A stretch of DNA of 33,762 bases from Paratractidigestivibacter sp963658035 (GCA_963658035.1 CAVKOL010000007.1:1-33762); one strand, 5' to 3'. Shown: positions 25,017 through 33,762, counted from the first letter of the stretch. Numbers and translations are program-made. Notes: a model not told the origin generated them from the sequence alone.

Positions 25017-25448
25017 GTGAAGAAATTCTTCGAGGAGTTCAAGGAGTTCATTAACCGCGGCAACGTCATGGACATGGCCGTGGGCGTCATCATCGGCGGC
25101 GCGTTCACGTCGATCGTGACCGCGCTCACCAACAACATCATCACGCCGCTGATCAACCTGGTGGCCGGCGGCAACGCGACCGAGGTCTCGGGCCTGGTGA
25201 TCCCCGGTACGTCCATCGACTTTGGCGCCTTCATCGGCGCGGTCATCAACTTCTTGATCGTTGCCTTTGTGGTCTTTTGCCTGGTGCGCGTGGTCAACCG
25301 CGCGGGCGACTTGGGCAAGAAGCTCGTGGGTAAGGACGGCGAGGAGGCCGAGCCCGAGCCCGACCCCACCTGCCCCTACTGCCTGGAGACCCACAAGGCG
25401 GGCGCCACTCGCTGCCCCCACTGCGGAAGCGAGCTGCCCCAGGCGTAA
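25017..25448 (+). CDS. mscL: Large-conductance mechanosensitive channel MscL with C-terminal zinc-ribbon tail
   Basis: The 143-residue membrane channel opens under membrane tension to release solutes in osmotic downshock. It has the MscL N-terminus FKEFINRGNVMDMAVGVIIGGAF with the first helix, a short periplasmic loop, and a second helix FLIVAFVVFCLVRVVNR. Instead of the usual C-terminal charged helix, the tail carries two CxxC pairs, CPYC and CPHC, spaced like a zinc ribbon. The start is GTG 25017 after aaggaga. The surrounding genes are molybdenum accessory genes, with no obvious functional link. A 100-nt palindrome follows. Confidence 0.93.
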   Translation: MKKFFEEFKEFINRGNVMDMAVGVIIGGAFTSIVTALTNNIITPLINLVAGGNATEVSGLVIPGTSIDFGAFIGAVINFLIVAFVVFCLVRVVNRAGDLGKKLVGKDGEEAEPEPDPTCPYCLETHKAGATRCPHCGSELPQA

Positions 25449-25467
25449 AGGCCTAACCTGACCTGCG

Positions 25468-25567
25468 GAAAACCCCGCACCTTGACCAACTTTCTTGCTT
25501 TTCGGCCCAAGCCAACTGGCATTTTCTTGGGCTAGAGCAAAAAAGAAATTCAAGGTGCGGGGTTTTC
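25468..25567. repeat. Large nested palindrome (100 nt), bidirectional terminator-like
   Basis: The outer arms gaaaaccccgcaccttga (25468-25485) and tcaaggtgcggggttttc (25550-25567) are perfect 18-bp complements. An inner pair gcccaag/cttgggc (25505-25511, 25526-25532) forms a second hairpin, and tttctt/aagaaa pairs between them. The A and T runs at the ends of the arms could serve as terminator tails in both directions. It lies between mscL and the yqeB-like gene. Confidence 0.75.
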
Positions 25568-25607
25568 TCAGCAAAAGCGTTATAGCATCACGAGGATAAC
25601 GCCCTAG

Positions 25608-25637
25608 TTGACGCATGCTAACATTGCCGGGTTGAAT
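25608..25637 (+). promoter_or_regulatory. Possible promoter of the yqeB-xdhC unit
   Basis: TTGACG (25608-25613), 18 bases, then TTGAAT (25632-25637), 37 bases before the next start codon. The -35 box is good and the -10 box is fair. It follows the palindrome, as expected for a new transcription unit. Confidence 0.35.
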
Positions 25638-25673
25638 TTTTGCTCAGCCAAATCCAAAGGATACGAGGTATCG

Positions 25674-26534
25674 ATGCTTGTCCAGATTCGCGGGGCGGGG
25701 GATATCGCCACGGGCATTGCCCTGCGCCTGTACCGCGCGGGGATGCAGGTCGTGATGTGCGACATCGCCGAGCCCACCTCCATTAGGCGAACCGTCTGCT
25801 TCTCTGAGGCCATTCGCCTGGGCGAGACGTGCGTCGAGGGCGTGCGCGGCGTGCTGTGCGATGACGTCGCGGCGGCCCGTGCGGCTGTGGCCTGCGGCGA
25901 CGTAGCGGTGCTCGTCGACCCCGCAGCCGCGACCTGCGCAGAGCTTGCCCCCGACGTCCTGGTTGACGCGATCCTTGCCAAGAAAAACCTGGGCACCACA
26001 CGCGGCATGGCCCCGGTCGTGATCGGCGTGGGCCCCGGCTTCACCGCGCAGGTGGACGTCGACGCCGCGGTCGAGACCATGCGCGGCCACTACCTGGGGC
26101 GCGTTTACTACATCGGCTCGCCGCTCCCCAATACCGCGATCCCCGGCCTCATCGGCGGCTACGCCGGCGAGCGCGTGCTTCGCGCCCCGGCCGACGGCGT
26201 CTTTGAGGGCTGCGTCAAGATCGGCGACGAGGTCCATGCGGGCGCCGTTTGCGGTACCGTCGCGGGCAAGCCCATGGTGGCCACCATCGACGGCGTCGTG
26301 CGCGGCCTTTTGCAGGACGGCGTCGAGGTCAAGCGCGGCATGAAGTCGGGCGACGTGGACCCGCGTTGCCGACCGGAGTACATCACCATGGCCTCCGACA
26401 AGGCCTTGGCCGTGGGCGGCGGCGTGCTTGAGGCGGTTCTCAAACTGTCCGGCGCACTTGGCGGCGGCGAGAAGGGCGGCGAGAAGCCCGCGGCTCCTGC
26501 CGTTAGCACAAGCAAGGAAGGGACCCGCCGATGA
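25674..26534 (+). CDS. yqeB: YqeB/EF2563-family selenium-dependent molybdenum hydroxylase accessory protein
   Basis: This 286-residue protein has an N-terminal Rossmann-like start IRGAGDIATGIALRLYRAGM. The family block EPTSIRRTVCFSEAI follows, then KKNLGTTRGMAPVVIGVGPGF. A C-terminal biotinyl/lipoyl-like segment (residues about 188-240: LRAPADGVFEGCVKIGDEV through DGVVRGLLQDGVEV) is present, with no obvious carrier lysine motif. The family marks genomes with selenium-dependent molybdenum hydroxylases and is thought to act in their maturation; the mechanism is unknown. An upstream in-frame start exists, but the ATG at 25674 has cgaggta at a good distance. The stop overlaps the xdhC start by four bases (ATGA). 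Confidence 0.88.
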   Translation: MLVQIRGAGDIATGIALRLYRAGMQVVMCDIAEPTSIRRTVCFSEAIRLGETCVEGVRGVLCDDVAAARAAVACGDVAVLVDPAAATCAELAPDVLVDAILAKKNLGTTRGMAPVVIGVGPGFTAQVDVDAAVETMRGHYLGRVYYIGSPLPNTAIPGLIGGYAGERVLRAPADGVFEGCVKIGDEVHAGAVCGTVAGKPMVATIDGVVRGLLQDGVEVKRGMKSGDVDPRCRPEYITMASDKALAVGGGVLEAVLKLSGALGGGEKGGEKPAAPAVSTSKEGTRR

Positions 26535-27529
26535 GCGACGTTGCCGCCACATCCTCTGACCTCGCGTTTCTCCGTACCATAAAAGGCCAGCTAGAAGAAG
26601 GCCTTCCCGTGGCCCTGGCCACAATACTGGACACCCGCGGCTCCATGCCTCGCCGTGAGGGCGCCCGCATGGGGCTTCTTGTCGACGGCCGCTATATCGG
26701 CACCGTGGGCGGCGGCAACATCGAGCGCATCGCGCAGGGGCGCATGGGCAATCTGCTGGCGGCCGCGCAATCCGGTACCGCCGGTAACCTGGGATTCCCA
26801 CGCCTTGACTGGATGACGCACGAGAAGAACGCCATGGCTTGCGGCGGCGACGCGCTTCTCGCCATCCGCCTGGTCACCGCCCGCGACCTCTGCGTGATCG
26901 TGGACCTGATCTGCGCCTGCGAGCGCGGCGATAAGGTCTGGCTCGTCGAGGACTGGAGTGACCCCTTGGGCCCCTCCTGGTTCATCGACGACGAGGGCTC
27001 GGCCACCCGCCCTACCTGGGACGAGGCCGCCCGCCGCTTTGAGGAGCCCGTGGTCGCCGAGCCCGTGTGCTTTGTCTTTGGCGGCGGCCACGTGGGCCAG
27101 GCCCTGGTGCCGATCCTTGGCAGCATCGGCTTCAAGGTCGAGGTCGTCGACGACCGCCCCGGCATCTGCCGGGCGGGCCTCTTCCCGCAAGCACGTGCCG
27201 TGACCTGCTGTGCGTTTGAGAACATCGACAGTTGCGTGACCGTTGGCGAGAAGGACTACGTGGTCGTTCTCACCCATGGGCACCTGGGCGACGCCGCCGT
27301 GTTGGAGCGCGTCTTGCCGCGCCACCCCTTCTACGTGGGGTGCATCGGCAGCCGCCGCAAGGCCGCCTTCGTCATCGACTCGCTGGTGCGCGCGGGGATT
27401 TCCCGCGAGGAGGCCCAACGCGTCCACCTGCCCATTGGCGAGGACATCGGCGCCGTCACCCCCGCCGAGATCGCCGTCTCGATCGCGGCCGAGCTTATCC
27501 GCTGCCGCGCGGGCCGCGATACCCGTTAG
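26531..27529 (+). CDS. xdhC: XdhC-family molybdenum hydroxylase maturation factor
   Basis: XdhC proteins bind sulfurated molybdenum cofactor and insert it into xanthine dehydrogenase-type enzymes. This 332-residue protein has the N-terminal XdhC block GSMPRREGARMGLLVDGRYI followed by GTVGGGNIE, with the conserved cysteine in NAMACGGD. The C-terminal Rossmann domain has FVFGGGHVGQALVPIL and VVDDRPG, then YVGCIGSRRKAA and the end block HLPIGEDIGAVTPAEIAVSI. It overlaps the yqeB-like stop (ATGA), so translation is coupled. No hydroxylase subunit genes are in the window. Confidence 0.92.
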   Translation: MSDVAATSSDLAFLRTIKGQLEEGLPVALATILDTRGSMPRREGARMGLLVDGRYIGTVGGGNIERIAQGRMGNLLAAAQSGTAGNLGFPRLDWMTHEKNAMACGGDALLAIRLVTARDLCVIVDLICACERGDKVWLVEDWSDPLGPSWFIDDEGSATRPTWDEAARRFEEPVVAEPVCFVFGGGHVGQALVPILGSIGFKVEVVDDRPGICRAGLFPQARAVTCCAFENIDSCVTVGEKDYVVVLTHGHLGDAAVLERVLPRHPFYVGCIGSRRKAAFVIDSLVRAGISREEAQRVHLPIGEDIGAVTPAEIAVSIAAELIRCRAGRDTR

Positions 27530-27601
27530 CTGGTCTTTATTGCGATTTTCTTGCCATAAATAGTCGTATTTGTTGCTTTGGGAGAAGAAAGGGAAAATGC
27601 A

Positions 27602-28468
27602 ATGATCAACAGAAGAGAGTTCTTGTCCGCCTCCGCCGCCATCGCGGCCGGCCTCACCCTGGGCGCCTGCTCGGGCAACTCGTCTGTGAGCAGCAACGGC
27701 GACAGTTCCAGCGAGAAGGCCGCCGAGAAGACCAAGCTCATCATCTTTGCCGCGGCCTCGATGACCGAGTCCTTGACCAAGGCCGGCGACCAGTTCACCG
27801 CCGCCAACGATCAGTACGAGCTGTCCTTCAACTTCGACTCGTCGGGCACCCTGAAGACCCAGATCCAGGAGGGCGCCGACTGCGACGTCTTCATCTCCGC
27901 GGGCCAGAAGCAGATGAACCAGCTCGACATCGAGGCCAGCGCCGAGGTCAACACCGAGGGCCTGGACCTCATCGACCACTCCACCCGCTTCGACATCCTC
28001 GAGAACAAGGTCACCCTGGTTGTCCCCGACGACAACCCCAAGGCCTTGACCAGCTTCGATGACCTGGCGCAGAAGCTCATCGCCGGCGACGTTCTTCTCG
28101 CCATGGGCAACTCCGACGTGCCCGTGGGCCAGTACACCCAGAAGATCTTGGCCTACTACAACCTGGACGAGACCACGCTTGCCAACAGCGGCTGCATTAC
28201 CTACGGCACCAACGTCAAGGAGGTCACCTCGCAGGTGTCCGCCGCCTCCGTCGACTGCGGCATCATCTACCAGACCGACGCCTATTCCGCCGGCCTCAAG
28301 GTCGTCGACGCGGCGACCAAGGACATGTGCGGCCAGGTCGTCTACCCCGCTGCAGTGACCAAGAACGCCCTGCAGCCCGAGGGCGCCAAGGCCTTCCTCG
28401 AGTTCCTCAAGGGCTCCGAGGCCTCTGCCGACTTCGAGGAAGTGGGCTTTACCCCGCTGGCCGATTAA
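27602..28468 (+). CDS. modA: Molybdate-binding lipoprotein ModA
   Basis: This 288-residue periplasmic-type binding protein captures molybdate (or tungstate) for ModBC. The N-terminus shows the twin-arginine pattern NRREFL (residues 3-8), a hydrophobic region, and a lipobox LGAC with Cys23, then a Ser-rich tether. The mature part begins with IIFAAASMTESLT, the ModA oxyanion-site motif. It continues with DVFISAGQKQM, LLAMGNSDVPVGQYTQKIL, and the substrate-side CGIIYQTDA. The frame starts eight codons earlier at 27578, but the ATG at 27602 has aaaggga upstream and gives the Tat-type signal. ModB follows after 58 bases. Confidence 0.92.
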   Translation: MINRREFLSASAAIAAGLTLGACSGNSSVSSNGDSSSEKAAEKTKLIIFAAASMTESLTKAGDQFTAANDQYELSFNFDSSGTLKTQIQEGADCDVFISAGQKQMNQLDIEASAEVNTEGLDLIDHSTRFDILENKVTLVVPDDNPKALTSFDDLAQKLIAGDVLLAMGNSDVPVGQYTQKILAYYNLDETTLANSGCITYGTNVKEVTSQVSAASVDCGIIYQTDAYSAGLKVVDAATKDMCGQVVYPAAVTKNALQPEGAKAFLEFLKGSEASADFEEVGFTPLAD

Positions 28469-28526
28469 CCGCGCGGCGCACGATACGCAAAAGCGCACGT
28501 AAACGCTGGTAAGGACAAGGACGCGC

Positions 28527-29252
28527 ATGGACTGGTACCCGCTTTTAAACTCGCTGAGGATCGCCGCCGTCTCGACGGTGGTGGTGTATTTTCTCGGCAT
28601 CTTCTTGGCCAACCTGGTGGCAAAGGCCAACCGCATCGTCAAAGGCGTCCTGGACGTCGTCTTGACGCTGCCGCTGGTTTTGCCGCCCACGGTCGTGGGT
28701 TACCTGCTCCTGCGCGTCCTTGGCCCCAAGCAGCCGCTGGGTGCCTGGCTCATGCAGGCCTTTGGCATTCGCCTCACGATGGTGTGGTACGCGGCGATCG
28801 TGGCCACGGTGGTCGTGAGCTTCCCCTTGATGTACCGCACGGCCCGCGGCGCCTTTGAGGCCTTTGACCAGAACCTGGCAGACGCCGCCCGCACGCTGGG
28901 GCGCTCCGAGACCTGGATCTTTTGGCACGTCAAGATGCCGTGCTGCCAGCAGGGCATCATCGCGGGCGCGGTCCTTGCCTTCGCCCGCGCCCTGGGCGAG
29001 TACGGCGCCACGGCCATGATCTGCGGCTATACGCCGGGGTCGACCGCCACGGTCTCGACCACGGTTTACCAGCTGTGGCGCACCGGCGACGACGCAGGCG
29101 CTCTCACCTGGGTCTTGGTCAACCTGGCGATTTCTGCCGTGGTGCTTCTCGCCATGAACTGGTTCGAGGGACAGAGCAAGGTGGGGGCCAAGGGCAAGGG
29201 CGCGGGTGCCGGTGCGGGTGCGGCCGCGGCGTCTGCGGCGAGAAAGGCGTAG
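28527..29252 (+). CDS. modB: Molybdate ABC transporter permease ModB
   Basis: This 241-residue inner-membrane permease has about five helices. The N-terminus SLRIAAVSTVVVYFLGIFLA and the LPLVLPPTVVGYLLL block are characteristic of ModB. The EAA loop is LADAARTLGRSETWIFWHVKMP, with ALGEYGATAMICGYTPGST near the C-terminal helices. The C-terminus is an Ala/Gly/Lys-rich tail of about 25 residues. The start has aaggacaagg upstream. ModC begins three bases after its stop. Confidence 0.92.
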   Translation: MDWYPLLNSLRIAAVSTVVVYFLGIFLANLVAKANRIVKGVLDVVLTLPLVLPPTVVGYLLLRVLGPKQPLGAWLMQAFGIRLTMVWYAAIVATVVVSFPLMYRTARGAFEAFDQNLADAARTLGRSETWIFWHVKMPCCQQGIIAGAVLAFARALGEYGATAMICGYTPGSTATVSTTVYQLWRTGDDAGALTWVLVNLAISAVVLLAMNWFEGQSKVGAKGKGAGAGAGAAAASAARKA

Positions 29253-29255
29253 GGC

Positions 29256-30356
<1,101 letters not shown>

Positions 30357-30373
30357 CTTCACAAGGGTGCGCG

Positions 30374-31321
30374 ATGCGTGACATGCAAGGCAGGACAATC
30401 GATTATCTGCGGCTCTCGGTGACCGACCGCTGCAACTGCCGCTGCGTCTATTGCATGCCGGCCGCGGGCGTCCCCAAGATGGCCCACAGCGACATTTTGT
30501 CTTTCGAGGAGATGGCCCGCATCGTGCGCGCGGCCGCTGAGCTGGGCGTTTGCAAGGTGCGCTTGACCGGCGGTGAGCCTTTGGTGCGCCGGGGTATCGT
30601 TGACCTTGTGAGCATGGTGGCCGCCGTGCCGGGCATCAAAGAAGTCGCGATGACGACAAACGCGACGCTGCTGGCGCCGGTTGCGGCCGAGCTTAAGGCG
30701 GCGGGATTGACACGGCTCAACGTGAGCTTGGACAGCCTGCGGGCCGATCGCTACTCGCGCCTGACGCACGGGGGCTGTTTAGACGACGCGCTGGCGGGGC
30801 TCGAGGCGGCTGTGGCCGCAGGATTTACGGGAACCAAGATCAACTGCGTGTATATGGGCGGCGTCAACGACGACGAGGCGGCCAACATCGCCGCGCTTGC
30901 TAAGGACAGCCCCTATGACGTGCGTTTTATTGAGTTGATGCCCATAGGGCAGGCGGCGTCGATGCCGGGCGAGACGTTTCTCTCCGCGGACCGTGTGCTG
31001 GACGCGCTGCCGCCCGCGCCCCTGGTGGCGACCGAAGGCGTGGCCCGGATCTACCAACCGGAAGACTGGGCGGGCCGCGTGGGCCTTATCAGCCCCATGA
31101 GCCATAAGTTCTGCGGCGGCTGCAACCGCATTCGCGTGACGGCAGACGGCCGCCTGAAGCCGTGCCTGCACTCCGCCGCCGAGATCGACCTGCGCGGTCT
31201 TGGCCACGACGAGCTTCTCGCCGTTTTGCGGGCGGGCATCGCCGCCAAACCGGCGTACCATCATATGGACCAGACGCGGCGCAGCGACGCCGCTCGCGAC
31301 ATGAACGAGATAGGCGGTTGA
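30374..31321 (+). CDS. moaA: GTP 3',8-cyclase MoaA
   Basis: This 315-residue radical SAM enzyme converts GTP to 3',8-cyclo-GTP, the first step of molybdenum cofactor synthesis. The N-terminal cluster motif C-x3-C-x2-C is in TDRCNCRCVYCMP. The RLTGGEPLVRRGIVDLV SAM region and LNVSLDSL follow. The C-terminal cluster motif is CGGCNRIRVTADGRLKPC. The protein ends in NEIGG, keeping the Gly-Gly tail needed for catalysis in MoaA. The start ATG is at 30374 after caagggtgcg. The next gene starts one base after its stop. Confidence 0.95.
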   Translation: MRDMQGRTIDYLRLSVTDRCNCRCVYCMPAAGVPKMAHSDILSFEEMARIVRAAAELGVCKVRLTGGEPLVRRGIVDLVSMVAAVPGIKEVAMTTNATLLAPVAAELKAAGLTRLNVSLDSLRADRYSRLTHGGCLDDALAGLEAAVAAGFTGTKINCVYMGGVNDDEAANIAALAKDSPYDVRFIELMPIGQAASMPGETFLSADRVLDALPPAPLVATEGVARIYQPEDWAGRVGLISPMSHKFCGGCNRIRVTADGRLKPCLHSAAEIDLRGLGHDELLAVLRAGIAAKPAYHHMDQTRRSDAARDMNEIGG

Positions 31322-31322
31322 C

Positions 31323-32258
31323 GTGGGCAAAGACGACCTCACGCACATAAACGAGCAGGGCCGGGCGCGCATGGTGGACGTCTCGGCCAAGGATGAGACC
31401 GAGCGCGTGGCGCGGGCCGCGGGCTTTGTGCGCATGGCCCCCTCGACGGTCGAGCTGGTGCGCACCGGCGGCTGCAAGAAGGGCGACGTCTTGGCCGTGG
31501 CCCAGGTCGCGGGCATCATGGCGGCCAAGCGCTGCTGGGAACTGGTGCCCATGTGCCACCCCATCCAGCTCACAGGCGTTGACGTGCGCTTTGTTGTTAG
31601 GGACGACGGCGTGGCCATCGAGGTCGAGTGCCGTTGCTGCGGCAAGACCGGCGTCGAGATGGAGGCCCTGACGGCCGCCAGCGCGGCGGGTCTCACCATC
31701 TACGACATGCTCAAGGCCCACCAGCGCGACATGGTGATCGACGAGGTTCGACTGCTCGAGAAGTCGGGCGGCAAGTCCGGGCACTTTGTTGCGGAGAAGG
31801 GCCAGGCAGACGCGGGTTTCTCGGCTGTGGGATCTGTCGTGGCCGTGAGCGTGAGCCACCAGAAGGGCACCCGCAAGACGCCGGTTGATTCCATTGAGCT
31901 GCAGGTAGGCCTGGGTATCGTGGGCGACGCGCACGCGGGGGCGTGGCATCGCCAGGTGAGCCTTTTGCCGCAGGAGTCGCTTGAGACCATGTTGGAGAAA
32001 GTCCCCGGCTTGGCGCCCGGCGACTTTGCCGAGAACATCATGACGCGCGGCCTTGACCTCAAGATGCTGCCCGTGGGCACGGTTTTGCAGGTGGGGGAGG
32101 CCGAGCTGGCCATCACCCAGATCGGCAAGACCTGCCACAACGACTGCGAGATCCGCCGCCTGGCGGGCGACTGCGTGATGCCGCGCGAGGGCGTCTTTTG
32201 CGTCGTGACGCGCGGCGGGCGCGTGCAGGCGGGCGACCGTGTGCGAGTGAGGGGATAA
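31323..32258 (+). CDS. moaC: Fused MoaC (cyclic pyranopterin monophosphate synthase) and MOSC domain protein
   Basis: The 311-residue protein joins two modules. Residues 1-160 are MoaC, which turns 3',8-cyclo-GTP into cyclic pyranopterin monophosphate. It shows MVDVSAKDETERVARA, AAKRCWELVPMCHPIQLTG, and YDMLKAHQRDMVIDEVRLLEKSGGKSG with the catalytic Lys and Asp region. Residues about 168-311 are a MOSC domain, a sulfur-carrier fold, with GIVGDAHAG, SLLPQES, and ITQIGKTCHNDCEIRR with the conserved Cys. The start is GTG 31323, directly after the moaA stop. MOSC may help sulfuration of the cofactor, a role that is inferred rather than shown. Confidence 0.9.
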   Translation: MGKDDLTHINEQGRARMVDVSAKDETERVARAAGFVRMAPSTVELVRTGGCKKGDVLAVAQVAGIMAAKRCWELVPMCHPIQLTGVDVRFVVRDDGVAIEVECRCCGKTGVEMEALTAASAAGLTIYDMLKAHQRDMVIDEVRLLEKSGGKSGHFVAEKGQADAGFSAVGSVVAVSVSHQKGTRKTPVDSIELQVGLGIVGDAHAGAWHRQVSLLPQESLETMLEKVPGLAPGDFAENIMTRGLDLKMLPVGTVLQVGEAELAITQIGKTCHNDCEIRRLAGDCVMPREGVFCVVTRGGRVQAGDRVRVRG

Positions 32259-32261
32259 AAC

Positions 32262-33311
32262 ATGAAACTTATCAACACCAAAGACGCCGTGGGCCATATC
32301 CTGTGCCACGACATGACGCAGATTATCCCCGGCAAGTCCAAGGGGCCGCGCTTCAAGAAGGGCCATGTGGTTGTTGAGGAGGACATCCCCGTACTGCTCA
32401 GCATGGGTAAGGCCAGCTTGTACGTGTGGGAGCTGGAGCCGGGCATGGTGCACGAGAACGACGCCGCGCACCGGCTGGCGGCGCTGTGCCTGGGCCCCAA
32501 TACGGTAGCCGCGGGCGAGCCGAGCGAGGGCAAGATCGGCATCAACGCCGCCTGCGACGGCGTGTTGCTGGTCAATTCCGAGCGACTTCGCGCGGTCAAC
32601 GTGACCGACGAGGTTATGGTAGCCACGCGCCGCGGTGGTTTTCGCGTTGCCGGGGGCGACGCCCTGGCGGGCACGCGCGTGATCCCGCTGGTCGTGCGCG
32701 AGGAGGTCCTTCTCGCCGCCGAGGCCGCCGCCGCGGGCGAGAAGCTGCTGGAGGTCGCGCCCTTTGTTATGCGGACGGCGGCCGTGATCGCTACCGGCTC
32801 TGAGGTGGCGCAGGGTTTGATCGAAGACGCGTTTACCCCGGTTATGGTGCAGAAACTCGCCGCTTATGGCATCGAGGTCACGGTACGCGAGACGCCCGGC
32901 GACAACCGCGAGGACATCGCGGCCGCCATCGACCGTGCCCGCGCGGCCGGGGTCGACCTGGTGGTGTGCACCGGCGGCATGAGCGTGGACCCCGACGACA
33001 ACACGCCGGGCGCCATCAAGGCGGCGAGCGCCCGCATCGTGACCTACGGCAGCCCCGTGCTTCCCGGCGCTATGCTGCTGGTCGGCTACTTTGACCAGGG
33101 CGTCGACGGCGGGGCGCTGGAGCGCCCGGTACCCGTGCTGGGCGTTCCCGGCTGCGCCATGTACAACAAGGCCACGGTGCTTGACCTGGTCTTGCCGCGC
33201 GTGGCGGCGGGCGTCGAGCTTTGCAAGAACGACTTCGTCGAGCTGGGCGAGGGCGGGCTGTGCCTGGGCTGCAAGCCCTGCACCTTCCCGCACTGCCCCT
33301 TTGGGCGATAG
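32262..33311 (+). CDS. MoeA-like molybdopterin-binding protein with Cys-rich tail
   Basis: The 349-residue protein has a MoeA/MogA-type molybdopterin-binding domain (residues about 165-320). Its motifs are RTAAVIATGSEVAQGLI, TPGDNREDIAAAIDRA, CTGGMSVDPDDNTP, and LPGAMLLVGYF, with GVPGCAMYNKATVLDLVLPR. The N-terminal part is shorter than in full-length MoeA (about 400 residues), so the SAF-like/MoeA N domain is reduced. It probably acts in molybdate insertion. The C-terminus has an extra cysteine cluster, CLGCKPCTFPHCPFGR, that could bind an iron-sulfur cluster or zinc. It starts three bases after the moaC-MOSC stop. I leave the gene symbol open because of the unusual architecture. Confidence 0.85.
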   Translation: MKLINTKDAVGHILCHDMTQIIPGKSKGPRFKKGHVVVEEDIPVLLSMGKASLYVWELEPGMVHENDAAHRLAALCLGPNTVAAGEPSEGKIGINAACDGVLLVNSERLRAVNVTDEVMVATRRGGFRVAGGDALAGTRVIPLVVREEVLLAAEAAAAGEKLLEVAPFVMRTAAVIATGSEVAQGLIEDAFTPVMVQKLAAYGIEVTVRETPGDNREDIAAAIDRARAAGVDLVVCTGGMSVDPDDNTPGAIKAASARIVTYGSPVLPGAMLLVGYFDQGVDGGALERPVPVLGVPGCAMYNKATVLDLVLPRVAAGVELCKNDFVELGEGGLCLGCKPCTFPHCPFGR

Positions 33312-33320
33312 GGGGTTGCC

Positions 33321-33762
33321 ATGACGTGCGAGCACCACGGGGAGCGCGAGACCTTTACCGCCGCGGTCGTGACCGTGAGCGACCGCGGCTTTGCGGGCCA
33401 GCGGGAGGACGCATCGGGCCCCGCGCTCTGCGACTTTTTGCGCGATCACGGGTATGACGTTGTCGCCACCGCGATCGTGCCCGATGAACAGGCGCTTATT
33501 GCCGCCGTGCTTAAGCGCCAGGTGGCTGCCGGCGTCGCCTTGGTCCTTACCACGGGCGGCACGGGTTTCTCGCCACGCGATGTCACGCCCGAGGCCACGG
33601 CCGCCGTCTGCGAGCGCATGGCCCCCGGAATCCCCGAGGCCATGCGCGCAGCCTCGATGGCCATCACGCCGCGGGCTTGCCTGTCACGCGAGGTCGCGGG
33701 AATCGCCGGCCGCACGTTGATCGTCAACCTTCCCGGCTCACCCAAGGCCGCGATCGAGAACA
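33321..33762 (+). CDS. mogA: Molybdopterin adenylyltransferase MogA/MoaB family (3' end outside window)
   Basis: The open frame starts at ATG 33321 after aggggg and runs off the end of the window (about 147 codons visible). It shows the MogA/MoaB pattern: TVSDRGFAGQREDASGPAL near the start, VLTTGGTGFSPRDVTPEAT in the middle, PEAMRAASMAITPRACLSR, and VNLPGSPKAAIEN at the visible end. This family adenylates molybdopterin before metal insertion. The full length and C-terminus cannot be seen. It lies nine bases after the MoeA-like gene in the same operon. Confidence 0.93.
   Translation, partial: MTCEHHGERETFTAAVVTVSDRGFAGQREDASGPALCDFLRDHGYDVVATAIVPDEQALIAAVLKRQVAAGVALVLTTGGTGFSPRDVTPEATAAVCERMAPGIPEAMRAASMAITPRACLSREVAGIAGRTLIVNLPGSPKAAIEN

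Noticed and set aside
27540..27601. Possible ModE site or promoter upstream of modA
   Set aside because: There is AT-rich sequence, but no convincing palindrome or paired -35/-10 boxes with correct spacing.
26591..28690. 699-codon minus-strand open frame spanning xdhC and modA
   Set aside because: It crosses two well-supported genes on the other strand and is a product of strong third-position GC bias. The similar frames at 3058-4686, 7151-9055, 22482-24188 and 31089-33449 were rejected for the same reason.

Overview
This is about 33.8 kb of high-GC DNA, with nearly every gene on the + strand. It most likely comes from an anaerobic actinobacterium of the Coriobacteriia (a Collinsella/Olsenella-like genome). 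That placement is inferred from three things: the gap-pgk-tpiA-secG order, GC-rich codon use with frequent TTG and GTG starts, and an anaerobe-type molybdenum/selenium hydroxylase maturation set. No 16S or ribosomal marker is present to confirm it.

Layout: (1) 1-2930, lower glycolysis (3' end of gap, pgk, tpiA) and secG, with strong hairpin terminators. (2) 3000-9155, a peptide ABC importer of the Opp/Dpp type: a lipoprotein binding protein, two permeases and two ATPases. (3) 9168-13320, tRNA-Leu(GAG), a double-ACT protein, a PAS-GAF-PP2C (SpoIIE-type) phosphatase, a fused STAS/HATPase protein, tRNA-Gly(GCC) and tRNA-Cys(GCA). (4) 13341-15094, a large nested palindrome, a small unknown minus-strand gene with a five-residue repeat, and a 3-phosphoglycerate dehydrogenase-like gene. 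(5) 15268-20119, a nucleoside-type ABC importer (ATPase, two permeases, BMP lipoprotein). (6) 20316-20798, an unknown minus-strand gene. (7) 20937-33762, a molybdenum region: a ModE-HTH/MocA fusion, then ridA and a two-gene ABC exporter, then yqeC, mscL, a YqeB/EF2563-family gene, xdhC, modABC, moaA, a moaC-MOSC fusion, a moeA-like gene and the start of mogA, which runs off the window.

The molybdenum genes form a coherent pathway. ModABC imports molybdate. MoaA and MoaC make cyclic pyranopterin. MogA and the MoeA-like protein would adenylate and metallate molybdopterin. The MocA domain would add CMP. XdhC, YqeB and YqeC are accessory factors for molybdenum hydroxylases, including selenium-dependent ones. 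The hydroxylase subunits themselves, selD, moaD/moaE and moeB are not in the window.

For follow-up I would look first at the octamer TTCTCGCC, which is strongly over-represented on both strands, in several reading frames and in short 3' intergenic segments. Next are the STAS-kinase fusion beside its phosphatase, the ModE-MocA fusion, and two roughly 80-100 nt nested palindromes. I see no CRISPR array, transposase, prophage or toxin-antitoxin system.
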